Assembly (NCBI RefSeq): GCF_900115975.1
Contig: NZ_FOYM01000005.1
Location: forward strand, 1 to 64,000
Direction: 5' to 3'
Length of the DNA stretch: 64,000 bases
DNA from: Desulfoscipio geothermicus DSM 3669
GTDB lineage: Bacteria > Bacillota > Desulfotomaculia > Desulfotomaculales > Desulfallaceae
Below the pieces are notes generated by a model. The model was not told where the DNA came from and did not search any database. It saw only the letters and a list, made by a program, of their open reading frames with translations. Position 1 is the stretch's first letter. The number at the start of each line of letters is the position of its first letter. The translations under genes and the position numbers were made by a program. Of this stretch, positions 46,186 to 55,027 are shown piece by piece.

Positions 46186-47278
46186 GGGCCGACTCCCCTT
46201 TTTTCCTGGCCAGGGCTATCGCCAAAAGCACTACCGGAAAACCCATTTCAAAGGCGGTCAGCGCGTAAAGGGGCCAGACATGGGCGATGAAATCAAATGT
46301 TTGCATGGTGTTTTCTGCGACGGCGATGGACAGGGCCACCAGGATGGCGCCCAGGGGCAGTGCCAGGGGCCGGTAATCCCGGAGTTTTAGCCACTGGGCG
46401 CTGCCCAGAACTATTACATAATAAAAAAACGCCACTTTCATTAAGCCCCCGGTTACCCATATCGCTACAATGAACGGCTCCATCCGGTCAATAATTTTGG
46501 TGATACTGATTAACCTGATCTCATTTAAAACAGGATAATTCATGGATGCAATCCCGGGTCCGAAGGTGGCTAAACTGCCGATGACCAAAAAGAAAAAAAT
46601 TACCCCCACATAACCAATGGAATAAAGGGCGATTGACCTGGCTTGATCTGGTTTGGCCAGAAAGGGGATGATCATGGCAAAGGCAATAATTTCCCCGTGC
46701 CAGGCCGTTGGAGTCAGAGAACCTTTTAAAATGGGCACCGCACCTGACTCGAAAACCGGCAACAGCCTGGTCAGGTCCACCTGCGGGGTGGCCAAAAGAA
46801 ACGTCAGGGCTAGTGAAAACACGATCCACGGGAAAAAAAACTGGTGCGCCCGGGCCAGAACCTCCAGCCCCAGTTTAATGGTATAGGCCGATATGGCTAC
46901 TACCGTTATATTGAAAACAATGAGGGGGGTTTGGGGCATCAGGGCATCTACCAGAAAGCCGCCGTATTCCCTGATCATGATGGAAGTTATATGGATAAAA
47001 TAAAAAAGATACAACAAACCCAGGACTTTACCCGGCCAGCGGCCGATAATTTCCTCCAGGTATTCTATCAGTGTTTTCCCGGGATATAATGAGCTTAATT
47101 TTACTGTCAGTAAAGCCAGGGGGATGCCCAACAGAGTGGCCAGCAGGGAGGAAAGCCAGGCATCCTGGCGGGCCTGGGCGGCCATCAGGGCGGGGGCGCC
47201 CAGCAGGGCCGTGGCCACAATCATGGTAACATTTAGGTAAACGGCTTGTCGGCCGCCGATTTTGCCCTTTTCCAACAT
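46178..47278 (-). CDS. gerAB: GerAB-type endospore germination permease
   Basis: A 366-residue membrane protein of the amino acid/polyamine transporter-like GerAB family, with about ten membrane helices. It is thought to bind the germinant. Segments LGAPALMAAQARQDAWLSSLLATLLGIPLAL near the N terminus and GGLMKVAFFYYVIVLGSAQWL near residue 276 are family-like. ATG 47278 follows GGTGA closely; GTG 47290 four codons upstream is an alternative. It is the middle gene of the receptor operon. Confidence 0.92.
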   Translation of the reverse strand: MLEKGKIGGRQAVYLNVTMIVATALLGAPALMAAQARQDAWLSSLLATLLGIPLALLTVKLSSLYPGKTLIEYLEEIIGRWPGKVLGLLYLFYFIHITSIMIREYGGFLVDALMPQTPLIVFNITVVAISAYTIKLGLEVLARAHQFFFPWIVFSLALTFLLATPQVDLTRLLPVFESGAVPILKGSLTPTAWHGEIIAFAMIIPFLAKPDQARSIALYSIGYVGVIFFFLVIGSLATFGPGIASMNYPVLNEIRLISITKIIDRMEPFIVAIWVTGGLMKVAFFYYVIVLGSAQWLKLRDYRPLALPLGAILVALSIAVAENTMQTFDFIAHVWPLYALTAFEMGFPVVLLAIALARKKGESALD

Positions 47279-47311
47279 TGTTTTCACCAACTTGTTTTAA
47301 AATGCATCTTT

Positions 47312-48934
47312 TTACCTTTTTCTCTCCCGGGGCGGGTGCGGTTTCAGACCGGGTGCCTCCCGTCGCGGGTTGTTCTGCCCGATCAGGTGCGGGCGTTTGT
47401 CCATGGCCCACCAGGGCGCCCGTACAGCGGAATCTTTTAAATCTTCGGTGATGATGGGGGCCACCGGCGCCAGGTAAGGTACGCCGAAAGAACGCAAGCT
47501 GGCCAGGTGTACCACCATGATAATGAGGCCGGAAATTAAACCGAACAGTCCTAAAAAAGCGGCCAGGAACATCAGGGGGAACCTTAGCAGTCGCAGAGCG
47601 ATGCTTCCGCTATAGTAGACGGTAAAGGAAGCCATCGCCGTCAGGGCCACCACAATAATGGTGGCTCCCGCCACCAGCCCGGCCTGCACCGCCGCCTCAC
47701 CGATAATCAACGCCGCCACGATGCTCACCGCTTGGCCCACGGGGCGGGGCAGGCGGATACCCGTTTCCCTGATGATCTCAAAAGCCACTTCCATTATGAA
47801 TGCCTCCACGAAGACCGGGAAGGGCACCGCTTCCCGCTGGGCGGCAATGCTGAGCAGCAGTGGGGTGGGCAACATTTCCTGATGAAAGGAAATTATTGCC
47901 ACATACAGCGATGGCAGCGTCAGGGCCAGGAACAGGCTGGCAATGCGCAGCACACGTACTCCGGACGCAAAAAATGATTGCTCGTAATAGTCTTCCGGTG
48001 TTTGGATAGCTTCAATGAATAAATAAGGTGCCGTCAGCGCCACGGGAGTGCCGTCCACCAAAATGGCCACCCGGCCCTCCAGCAGATTGGCGGCCACCCG
48101 GTCCGGCCGGTCTGTATGTGAAATGGTGGGAAATACGCTCATGGGGTTATCCTTGATAAGTTCTTCAATGTAACCGGACTCCAGCACCCCGTCAATATTG
48201 ATACGGCCCAGTCTTTTTTTTACTTCGGATACCAGCCCTTCATTCACTATGCCCTTAATATAAGCCACGGCGATGTCGGTTTTGGTTACCTGCCCCAGCT
48301 GCAGCGTTTCTATTTTGAGATTGGGATTTTTGATCTTGCGCCGGAGCATGGACGTATTGGTACGCAGGGTTTCCACGAATGACTCCCGGGGTCCCCGTAC
48401 TACGATTTCAGTTTTGGAATCTTCAATGGAGCGCGACTCCCAACCCCGATTGCCGTTAATCAGGGCGGTGGCGTGCCCGTCCACCAGCAGCACGGTATCA
48501 CCGGACAGAACGGCGTCCACCACATCCTCCAACCTTTGGCTTTCTTGGATTTGGTGGATGCACAGGCCCCGCATTTTAACGTAATGCAGGGCATTGGCCC
48601 GGGTAATTTCGGTGCTGTCCGTGGCCATGGACATTTCCAGAGCCAGGGCGCGCATGATTTGTTCGCTGACCTGGGATTTATCGGTCAGCCCGTCGGTATA
48701 GATGAGGGCCAGTTTGATTTGTTCCTGCTGGGCCAACAGAAATTCCCGGTAAACGACATCGCTGCAGTTTTCAAAAATTGCTTGCAGGTATTGAAGGTTT
48801 TCTTCTATGTCGGTACTAAGCAGCAGGCTTTCGGAAGTATTATCAGCGCTGTTGTGATTGCCGTCCGGCGGGCTTGTTTTTTCAGAAACGCCTATAGGCC
48901 GGGGGCGCTTGCGCTTGCGGAAATAAATTCCCAT
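47312..48934 (-). CDS. gerAA: GerAA-type spore germination protein
   Basis: A 540-residue A subunit of the germinant receptor. It has a charged N-terminal tail, a large soluble domain (residues 40-290), then about five membrane helices and a short basic Pro-rich C terminus. The segments NPNLKIETLQLGQVTKTDIAVAYIKGI and PFPVFVEAFIMEVAFEIIRETGIRLPRPVGQAVSIVAALIIGEAAV are diagnostic. It opens the operon gerAA-gerAB-gerAC-small membrane gene on the minus strand; GAGGT precedes the start. Its germinant is unknown. Confidence 0.93.
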   Translation of the reverse strand: MGIYFRKRKRPRPIGVSEKTSPPDGNHNSADNTSESLLLSTDIEENLQYLQAIFENCSDVVYREFLLAQQEQIKLALIYTDGLTDKSQVSEQIMRALALEMSMATDSTEITRANALHYVKMRGLCIHQIQESQRLEDVVDAVLSGDTVLLVDGHATALINGNRGWESRSIEDSKTEIVVRGPRESFVETLRTNTSMLRRKIKNPNLKIETLQLGQVTKTDIAVAYIKGIVNEGLVSEVKKRLGRINIDGVLESGYIEELIKDNPMSVFPTISHTDRPDRVAANLLEGRVAILVDGTPVALTAPYLFIEAIQTPEDYYEQSFFASGVRVLRIASLFLALTLPSLYVAIISFHQEMLPTPLLLSIAAQREAVPFPVFVEAFIMEVAFEIIRETGIRLPRPVGQAVSIVAALIIGEAAVQAGLVAGATIIVVALTAMASFTVYYSGSIALRLLRFPLMFLAAFLGLFGLISGLIIMVVHLASLRSFGVPYLAPVAPIITEDLKDSAVRAPWWAMDKRPHLIGQNNPRREAPGLKPHPPRERKR

Positions 48935-49141
48935 AAAGCGACCTCATTTACATGTTTTAACGGTAGGTTTATGGCTAATCAGCATGCTGGTGGTTATATG
49001 CAAAGCATTAAATATATTGTGTGCAGTTGGTGGATATTTATGAATTATTTTCATGGATTGGCATTTTACCTGTAATAATTGATCTTTTTCGAAACACATA
49101 TTTCCTGGCGTACCGGGTATGCTGATTTTGGGGTGTTGAAA

Positions 49142-50239
49142 ATGTTTTATCAGAATGGTGGTTGTGATGTTGTCAATAAGGTGACTGGCAAATTATTAAC
49201 GGTGGAGAAAAATAAACGGCCGCCGGTGATCTGGCTGGGCACCAATACCTGCGCCGGGGACAGTATATCTTTTTTAAATTCCCTGGACCCGGGCTTTTTG
49301 GCCATTATTTCTGATTTGATTGATTTTCGGTATAATCATTTTGTCATGGCCGCCGAAGGAGATATGTCCACCGGGGTGCTGAACGACGCCCCGGTTGAAC
49401 GACCGGGGGAATACATATTAATTGTGGAGGGCACTGTACCCACCTGCGCCGATGGGTTGTATTGCGTGATCGGCACTCGCGGCGGCAAGCCGTACACCGC
49501 CCTGGAGGCGGTACGGGAACTGGGGGCGGCGGCCCGTCACGTGGTGGCGGTGGGCACCTGTGCCGCTTTTGGCGGGCCTTATGCCGCCCACCCTAACCCT
49601 TCCGAAGGGAAAACTGTACAGGAGGTGCTGGAGCGGCGGGTGATCAACGTGCCCGGCTGCCCGGTGAACCCCGGGTGGATTGTGGGCACACTGGCCCACC
49701 TGGTGTGGCGCGGGGAGCCGCAACTGGATGAATTAAACCGCCCCACGCTGTTTTACGGGGAAACCATCCATAACCTTTGCCAGCGCCGGCATTACTTTGA
49801 CAGCGGCATTTTTGCCACCCGGCCGGGGGAACAATGGTGTATGTATAAAGCCGGCTGTAAGGGGCCGGTGACCTTTGCCGACTGCCCCTACCGCCAGTGG
49901 AACGGGGAGCACGTCAACTGGCCCGTGAAGGCCAACACCCCCTGTATCGGGTGTACGAGCCCGGAATTTCCCGACCATACCATGCCCTTTTTTGTGCACC
50001 TGCCGGACATTCACCTGCCCGGGGTTACGGCCAACGCCAACCGGGTGGGGGCGCTGGCCGGCGCCCTGACAGCCCTGGGGATCGGCGGGCATCTGGCGGT
50101 AAGCGTTTTAAAAAGCCGGGTGGCCAAAACCGTAAAAAAAGGTTTTTCACCGCCCCGGCCCGGCTTGGACGTGCTCGAAACCACTCCCGCCGGCACATTG
50201 GCAAGTGTTCTGAAAAAATTTTTTCATAAAAAACCTTGA
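49142..50239 (+). CDS. [NiFe]-hydrogenase small subunit with Asp at the proximal cluster
   Basis: A 365-residue iron-sulfur subunit. The cluster ligands align one by one with classical small subunits: Cys37 in WLGTNTCAGD, GTCAAFGG, VPGCPVNPG, HNLCQRRHYF, CMYKAGCKGP, CPYRQW and CIGCTSPEF. The second proximal Cys (CxxC) is replaced by Asp40 (codon 49259-49261), as in actinobacterial-type group 1h enzymes. There is no Tat signal peptide, so it is probably cytoplasmic. The C terminus has a hydrophobic Gly/Ala segment followed by basic residues that may touch the membrane. ATG 49142 follows TTGGGGTG; the frame is open back to 49079 without a better site. Confidence 0.92.
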   Translation: MFYQNGGCDVVNKVTGKLLTVEKNKRPPVIWLGTNTCAGDSISFLNSLDPGFLAIISDLIDFRYNHFVMAAEGDMSTGVLNDAPVERPGEYILIVEGTVPTCADGLYCVIGTRGGKPYTALEAVRELGAAARHVVAVGTCAAFGGPYAAHPNPSEGKTVQEVLERRVINVPGCPVNPGWIVGTLAHLVWRGEPQLDELNRPTLFYGETIHNLCQRRHYFDSGIFATRPGEQWCMYKAGCKGPVTFADCPYRQWNGEHVNWPVKANTPCIGCTSPEFPDHTMPFFVHLPDIHLPGVTANANRVGALAGALTALGIGGHLAVSVLKSRVAKTVKKGFSPPRPGLDVLETTPAGTLASVLKKFFHKKP

Positions 50240-50252
50240 AGGATGACTCATA

Positions 50253-51656
50253 GTGAAGAAAATCACCATTAACCCGGTGACTCGTGCCAACAGCCCCTTT
50301 GTGGTGGAAGTGACGGTTTCGGGGGGGAAAGTGGTGGATGCCCGGTGCGGCGTGCAGTTTTTCCGGGGTTTTGAACTAATATTGCGCCACCGGGACCCCC
50401 GGGACGCAAGTTATCTTACCGAGCGGGTCTGCGGCATTTGTTCCTCCGCCCACGGCACGGCGGCAGCCTTTGCTTTGGAAGATGCCGCCGGCGTAAGGCC
50501 GCCGTATAACGGGAATATACTGCGCAATTTGATTTTGGCCGCTGATTTGTTGCAAAATCACATCCGGCATTTTTACCTGCTGGGTCTGCCGGACTACGTT
50601 AAGGGGCCTGATATGCCCCCGTTTGTCCCCGGTTATAAAAAGGATTTTCGTCTGTCCGACAAGGCCAACCGGGACATGTTGCAAAATTATTATATTGCTT
50701 TTGAAATGGCCCGGGTAGCCCACGAACTGGTGGCCATATTGGGGGCCAAGGCCCCCTTTCCCCACAGCCTTCTGGCCGGGGGCAGCACCGTGGCGCCCAC
50801 GGCGGATGTGGTCATGGATTTTGGTTACAAGTTAAAAAAAATTAATGACTTCATTCAAAACCGGATGGTGGCCGACGCCCATGTTTTGGCCGAAGTTTAT
50901 GCCGATTATTACGTCATCGGACGACGTCCGGCTGATATGCTGGTATTTGGCATGTTTCCCCGGGATGAACGGGATCGGGCCAGGTATTTTCCATTTGGCG
51001 TAGTGGAAGACGGCCGGGTGAAACAGGTGGATTTGCAGGCCGTCAGGGAAGATTTGAGTCATGCCTGGTATGTCGACGCCGGTGACCTCCCGCCCCCGGA
51101 GTATGAAGAAACCGAACCCGACCGGGAAAAGGAGGGGGCATACTCTTTTGTGAAAGCGCCTCGTTACAACGGCCGGGCCATGGAAGGGGGCCCCCTGGCC
51201 CGGCTCTGGGTGAGCGGTGACTATCGCCACGGAGTTTCCACCTTGGACCGCATCATGGCCAGGGTGCTGGAAACAGAAAAGATCGGCCGGCTTATGGAAG
51301 ACTGGTTGCAGGAGCTGCGCCCCGGGGAACCGGTTTACAAACCTTTTGAAATTCCTCAAAAAGCGGCAGGGGTGGGACTCACCGGCGCTATGCGCGGCCC
51401 CCTGGGTCACTGGCTGCGCATTGAAAAGGGCAGGATCGCCCGCTACCAGATCATTACCCCCACGGCCTGGAACATGTCTCCCCGGGACGCCGCCGGCCGG
51501 CCCGGGCCCATGGAGCAGGCCCTGCTGGACACCCCGGTGGCCGATGAGAACGAACCCATCGAAATCAGCCGGGTGGTGCGGGCCTTTGATCCCTGTTCGG
51601 CCTGCGCCACCCATGTAATCGTGCCGGGCAAATTGGTGCCGGGTGTTGAAAGATGA
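50253..51656 (+). CDS. [NiFe]-hydrogenase large subunit
   Basis: A 467-residue catalytic subunit that binds the Ni-Fe(CN)2CO site. Both Cys pairs are present, RVCGICSSAH near residue 58 and DPCSACATHV near 448. The 13 residues after the final His would be removed by the maturation protease encoded 2.6 kb downstream. FRGFELILRHRDPRDA near residue 38 is the conserved N-terminal segment. GTG 50253 follows the small-subunit stop by 13 bases. It probably oxidises H2 or disposes of electrons as H2, working with the nearby cytochrome b; direction is not decidable from sequence. Confidence 0.94.
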   Translation: MKKITINPVTRANSPFVVEVTVSGGKVVDARCGVQFFRGFELILRHRDPRDASYLTERVCGICSSAHGTAAAFALEDAAGVRPPYNGNILRNLILAADLLQNHIRHFYLLGLPDYVKGPDMPPFVPGYKKDFRLSDKANRDMLQNYYIAFEMARVAHELVAILGAKAPFPHSLLAGGSTVAPTADVVMDFGYKLKKINDFIQNRMVADAHVLAEVYADYYVIGRRPADMLVFGMFPRDERDRARYFPFGVVEDGRVKQVDLQAVREDLSHAWYVDAGDLPPPEYEETEPDREKEGAYSFVKAPRYNGRAMEGGPLARLWVSGDYRHGVSTLDRIMARVLETEKIGRLMEDWLQELRPGEPVYKPFEIPQKAAGVGLTGAMRGPLGHWLRIEKGRIARYQIITPTAWNMSPRDAAGRPGPMEQALLDTPVADENEPIEISRVVRAFDPCSACATHVIVPGKLVPGVER

Positions 51657-51692
51657 ATTTGTTGAAAGATAAACGAGTATAAAAAAAATAAT

Positions 51693-51821
51693 AAGGGGAC
51701 TGGCTCCGGTAAAAGGGGTATAGGTAAAAAAGGACAGGCTCCTTTTTCGCTTTTTGAAAAAAGTGCCAGTCCCCTTTTTTGCCTGAATCGGAGCCAGTCC
51801 CCTTTTACGGTCTGTCCCCTC
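51693..51821. repeat. GGGGACTGGCTCC/GTGCCAGTCCCC palindrome cluster, copy C
   Basis: Several inverted pieces of the same family are stacked here: AAGGGGACTGGCTCCG (from 51693) with CGGAGCCAGTCCCCTT (to about 51804), an inner AGGACAGGCTCCTTTTTC...GAAAAAAGTGCCAGTCCCC hairpin, and a final GTCTGTCCCC. The block separates the hydrogenase large subunit from the convergent thiamine-binding protein gene. Confidence 0.75.
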
Positions 51822-51829
51822 TTGTTATT

Positions 51830-52066
51830 TTATCCTGCGCAGTTGGAAATTGTCACTACCATGTTGACCTCGCTCTGGGCTTTGGCCTGGTCAAACAATG
51901 ATTTCAGGCCGGCCCATACTTCTTCGTCCGTTCCCTGCAGCCGGGTGGACATGGAGCCTACCTGCGCCTGCACGTTGTGCTGCTGCAGGGAATCCAGGGC
52001 GCTGTTGATGATCTGGCTGGCGTTGGTGGTTTTTTGCGGGTAAAGGGCTACTTCGGCGGTAATCAT
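51830..52066 (-). CDS. Thiamine-binding/YkoF-like protein (MTH1187 family)
   Basis: A 78-residue protein of the MTH1187/YkoF family, small ferredoxin-fold proteins that in some cases bind thiamine or its precursors. MITAEVALYPQKTTNASQIINSALDSL and GTDEEVWAGLKSLFDQAKAQSEVNMVVTISN are typical. It lies opposite the hydrogenase genes and may be unrelated to them. AGGAGGTGACAGAAA precedes ATG 52066. Confidence 0.8.
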   Translation of the reverse strand: MITAEVALYPQKTTNASQIINSALDSLQQHNVQAQVGSMSTRLQGTDEEVWAGLKSLFDQAKAQSEVNMVVTISNCAG

Positions 52067-52206
52067 TTTCTGTCACCTCCTAATAATTTGCATTCTACCC
52101 TATTATGTGGCAGCGGTGTTTTTTTTATTTGCGCCTGGCATATTTTCCAAATCTTATTTTGGGCACTCACCTGCCATAATAAGTTTAAAAGCCAGCGGAG
52201 GAGCAA

Positions 52207-53043
52207 ATGAAAAAAACAGTTTTATTAATTTGTATTCTCCTGGCGGTTGCCGCTGTGTATGCCATTAATGGCTTGGCGAAGCATTACCGTAAAGCCCCGC
52301 TCAAACCTCTGCCGGAAAATATAGCCAAAGACAAGCTTTTTAAAGACAGGTCGTTTTATGAGGATGAGCGGGTGGTGATTTACCAAAGGGATTTACGGGC
52401 CATGGTTATAAATAAACAGACCGGGCAAAAAATAAAGATTAATTATATTAAAAAAGTTGAACGGATCAGGGATAAACCGGCGGAGGCGCCCCCATTGGTG
52501 GGAGTGGCCGTTAAAGATGGCATCAAGCTGGTCAATGATGATGAAACAAATATCATAGAGCTGGAACCGAGATTTGGAATTTTGGCCAGTTATCCCAACC
52601 CGGGGAATGAAAGGGATAAAATAATCATTGATAAAAGCACCAACACCTTGTACCTCTATAAAGACGGCCGGTTTTATAAATCCTACCCTGTGGCCACCGG
52701 CAAGGATCCCCGGTATACACCGGAAGGGCGTTTCAAGATTGTCAATAAAGTCAAAGATAACGGTGATGAATTGAAACCGCAGCTGGGTGACCGCTGGATT
52801 GGCCTGGGAGTGCCTTATGCAAAGGATATGCGAGCTGAAAAGGATAAAAGGGCGCCCGTGGGCGGCAAATACGGTATTCACGGCACCAACGAGCCGGATT
52901 CAATCGGTAAGTACGCTTCGGGCGGTTGTATCAGAATGGATAACGAACAGGTAGCGGAACTTTTTGAACTGGTCGAGGTAAATATGCCGGTGGAGATCAG
53001 GGGGATCGACCAAGCTCCTGATACGGCACCGCCGTTGAAGTAG
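52207..53043 (+). CDS. L,D-transpeptidase (YkuD domain)
   Basis: A 278-residue exported enzyme anchored by an N-terminal helix (VLLICILLAVAAVYAING). Residues 130-260 are the YkuD catalytic domain with IIIDKSTNTLYLYKDGRFYKSYPVATGK and the active-site HGTNEPDSIGKYASGGCIRM, containing the catalytic His and Cys. It cross-links or trims peptidoglycan peptides. AGCGGAGGAGC lies upstream. It interrupts the hydrogenase region, and a functional link is doubtful. Confidence 0.9.
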   Translation: MKKTVLLICILLAVAAVYAINGLAKHYRKAPLKPLPENIAKDKLFKDRSFYEDERVVIYQRDLRAMVINKQTGQKIKINYIKKVERIRDKPAEAPPLVGVAVKDGIKLVNDDETNIIELEPRFGILASYPNPGNERDKIIIDKSTNTLYLYKDGRFYKSYPVATGKDPRYTPEGRFKIVNKVKDNGDELKPQLGDRWIGLGVPYAKDMRAEKDKRAPVGGKYGIHGTNEPDSIGKYASGGCIRMDNEQVAELFELVEVNMPVEIRGIDQAPDTAPPLK

Positions 53044-53103
53044 TTGCGCATTTACAATGGCGGAATCCGCCCATAACATTGAGAACTCTGGGGATGGTAT
53101 AAT

Positions 53104-53556
53104 TTGAACGATGAGCAAATTTTGGCCAAATTGAACTGGTTCTACACCCTGGAAATCAGTCAGGTGGATTGGTATACCGCCCAGGCCCGGGCCATGGAGA
53201 ATGTCGATATTTACCTGGCCAAAACCTTTGCCCGGGTAGCTGCCATAGAACAGCAGCACGTGGACAATTTGGCGGCGGAAATAAAGAAGCGGGGCGCCAG
53301 GCCCACCAGGCTGGGGGATATCATTTCGCCCCTGCTGGGCAAAACCGCGGGCACCGTCACCGGCATGGCGGGGCCAAAGCTGGTGCTGAAAGTGAATATC
53401 GCCCTGGAGGAAAAAGCCATGCAGGATTACAAGAATATGATTATTCACGTGGGCAGTGACCGGCAATTGTTTGACATCCTGTGGGACAACCTTATTGATG
53501 AGGATCTGCATACGGCCTGGTTTGCCAACAAACTGGCGGAACTGGAACAAAATTAA
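53104..53556 (+). CDS. Ferritin-like diiron protein
   Basis: A 150-residue four-helix protein with a full diiron ligand set: Glu in FYTLEISQVDWY (helix 1), ExxH in AAIEQQHVDNL (helix 2), Glu in NIALEEKAMQDY (helix 3) and ExxH in IDEDLHTAWF (helix 4). This resembles rubrerythrin-like and COQ7-like proteins; there is no rubredoxin domain. It could scavenge peroxide or oxygen near the hydrogenase. The start is TTG 53104, with GGGGATGG upstream. The cytochrome b gene follows after three bases, so the two are co-transcribed. Confidence 0.78.
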   Translation: MNDEQILAKLNWFYTLEISQVDWYTAQARAMENVDIYLAKTFARVAAIEQQHVDNLAAEIKKRGARPTRLGDIISPLLGKTAGTVTGMAGPKLVLKVNIALEEKAMQDYKNMIIHVGSDRQLFDILWDNLIDEDLHTAWFANKLAELEQN

Positions 53557-53559
53557 TCA

Positions 53560-54195
53560 ATGGAGTGGCCGGAATTGAAATTTAAAAATAACTTTTTGGG
53601 TATCAGAATCAAGGGACTGAAAACATTTCGCCATTACCGGGCCGCCCGGGCGCTGCACTGGGTACTGGTGCCCTCTTTTTTTGTGTTGGCGGCCAGCGGT
53701 TTTTATATCAATAAACCCTCCCGGGGCCGGGGCTTTCGCAGCATGGACTCAGCCAGGCGGGCCCATTTTACGGCCCAGTATTTTTTCGGCCTTTACTTTC
53801 TGGCCCGGGCTTATCATGCACTGGTTACCAAAAATTACCGGGGAATGTTCCTCAGGGACGAGGACCTGACCGCCATGCCCAAATTCGCGGCCTACGAATT
53901 TTTTCTCCGTAATAAAAAACCGAAGTACCCCAAGTATAACCCCGGGCAAAAACTGCTGTTCACGCTGATGCTGGTAATTTTACCCATGCAAATAATTACA
54001 GGAGCGGCCCTGTATGCTACCGTTAAACTGCAAAAACTGAGCCGTATTTTCGGTGGGTTGAACATGACCCGCCTGGTGCATTATTTTACGGCGGTGGGCC
54101 TGTCCTGTATCGTGGCCGGGCATATGTATTTTGCGTTAACGGACAGTTTGGGGAAGTTAAAGTCCATTTTTACGGGCTATTTCAGGCCGAAGTGA
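53560..54195 (+). CDS. Hydrogenase-type cytochrome b
   Basis: A 211-residue membrane protein of the cytochrome b561/HupC-FdnI type. Four hydrophobic helices carry His residues suited to haem b: RALHWVLVPSFFVLAASGFYI near residue 28, ARAYHALVTKNY near 80, RLVHYFTAVGLSCIVAGHMYF near 170. It probably passes electrons between the [NiFe] hydrogenase and menaquinone. ATG 53560 follows the ferritin-like stop by three bases. Confidence 0.82.
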   Translation: MEWPELKFKNNFLGIRIKGLKTFRHYRAARALHWVLVPSFFVLAASGFYINKPSRGRGFRSMDSARRAHFTAQYFFGLYFLARAYHALVTKNYRGMFLRDEDLTAMPKFAAYEFFLRNKKPKYPKYNPGQKLLFTLMLVILPMQIITGAALYATVKLQKLSRIFGGLNMTRLVHYFTAVGLSCIVAGHMYFALTDSLGKLKSIFTGYFRPK

Positions 54196-54281
54196 TTGCC
54201 AGTGTTTAAGTGTTGCCAGCTTAGAAATACTTAGTAATAAAGCGCACGGCAGTTGGTTATATTTTTTTGGGGGGGCAGAGA

Positions 54282-54758
54282 ATGGCGGAGATAGCGGTTA
54301 TCGGGCTGGGCAACCCGTTATTAAAGGACGACGGCTTTGGCCCGCGGGTTATCCGGGCGTTGCGCAGTTCAGGACTACCTGCCGGGGTGCAGGCCGTTGA
54401 AGCGGGAGGTTCATTCTACAGTTATTGGGATTTACTCCTTTCATGCCAGCATGTGATTGCTGTGGACAGCATGCTGGGAGACGGCCCGCCGGGAACTGTA
54501 TACATGCTGTCTCCTGAACAACTGGCCGGTGCGCGGCAATTGGAACGGGGTCTCTGGCACGAAATCCACTTTTTGGACGTGCTGAAAATGGCTGCTTTTT
54601 TCGGGGCCAGGCCGGAAGTGACCATAGTGGGTGTACAACCCGGGGAGATTAATTTTTGCCTGGACCTTTCGCCCCAACTGCAGGCCAGACTCCCGCAAGT
54701 GACCAAGCTGGTGCGGGAGATGTGCTGCCGCCTGCTGCGTGATTCGTCCCGTCTTTAA
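54282..54758 (+). CDS. [NiFe]-hydrogenase maturation endopeptidase
   Basis: A 158-residue protease of the HyaD/HybD family that trims the large-subunit C terminus after nickel insertion. The nickel-sensing acidic residues lie in GLGNPLLKDDGFGPRV (residues 8-23), AVDSMLGDGPPGTVY and the HEIHFLDVL segment. ATG 54282 follows GGGGGGGCAGAG; an in-frame start at 54267 lies before that site. Its presence fits the cleavable tail on the large subunit here. Confidence 0.9.
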   Translation: MAEIAVIGLGNPLLKDDGFGPRVIRALRSSGLPAGVQAVEAGGSFYSYWDLLLSCQHVIAVDSMLGDGPPGTVYMLSPEQLAGARQLERGLWHEIHFLDVLKMAAFFGARPEVTIVGVQPGEINFCLDLSPQLQARLPQVTKLVREMCCRLLRDSSRL

Positions 54759-54762
54759 GCAG

Positions 54763-54834
54763 ATGATTATCCGGGTGGTCTTTATCGACATCGACCTGCC
54801 GGGGAAAAACGGTGTGGAGCTGGCGCGGGTGTAG
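54763..54834 (+). pseudogene. Remnant of a response-regulator receiver domain
   Basis: Twenty-three codons read MIIRVVFIDIDLPGKNGVELARV before a TAG. FIDIDLPGKNGVELA is the classical phospho-acceptor segment of LytTR-type receiver domains (Asp in DIDLPG). Both the upstream and downstream parts are missing, and the IS3-family element begins immediately after. It is a dead fragment left by the insertion or a linked deletion. Confidence 0.6.
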
Positions 54835-55027
54835 TGCTCCCCTTTGTCAAGACATTTTTTCAAAAAATCTAAGCTATATTTTCCTCCCTTCCTTTGTTTT
54901 ATTTTAACCTTTCACCCTCACCACTGGTTACCATATTTTACAGGCTCCGGTCTTGCTGAATTTCAAGGGTCCGCAATCCGGGCTGACGCCCGCCCTGGAA
55001 ATTCAGACCTCCGGCTGCCTTTAGCAA

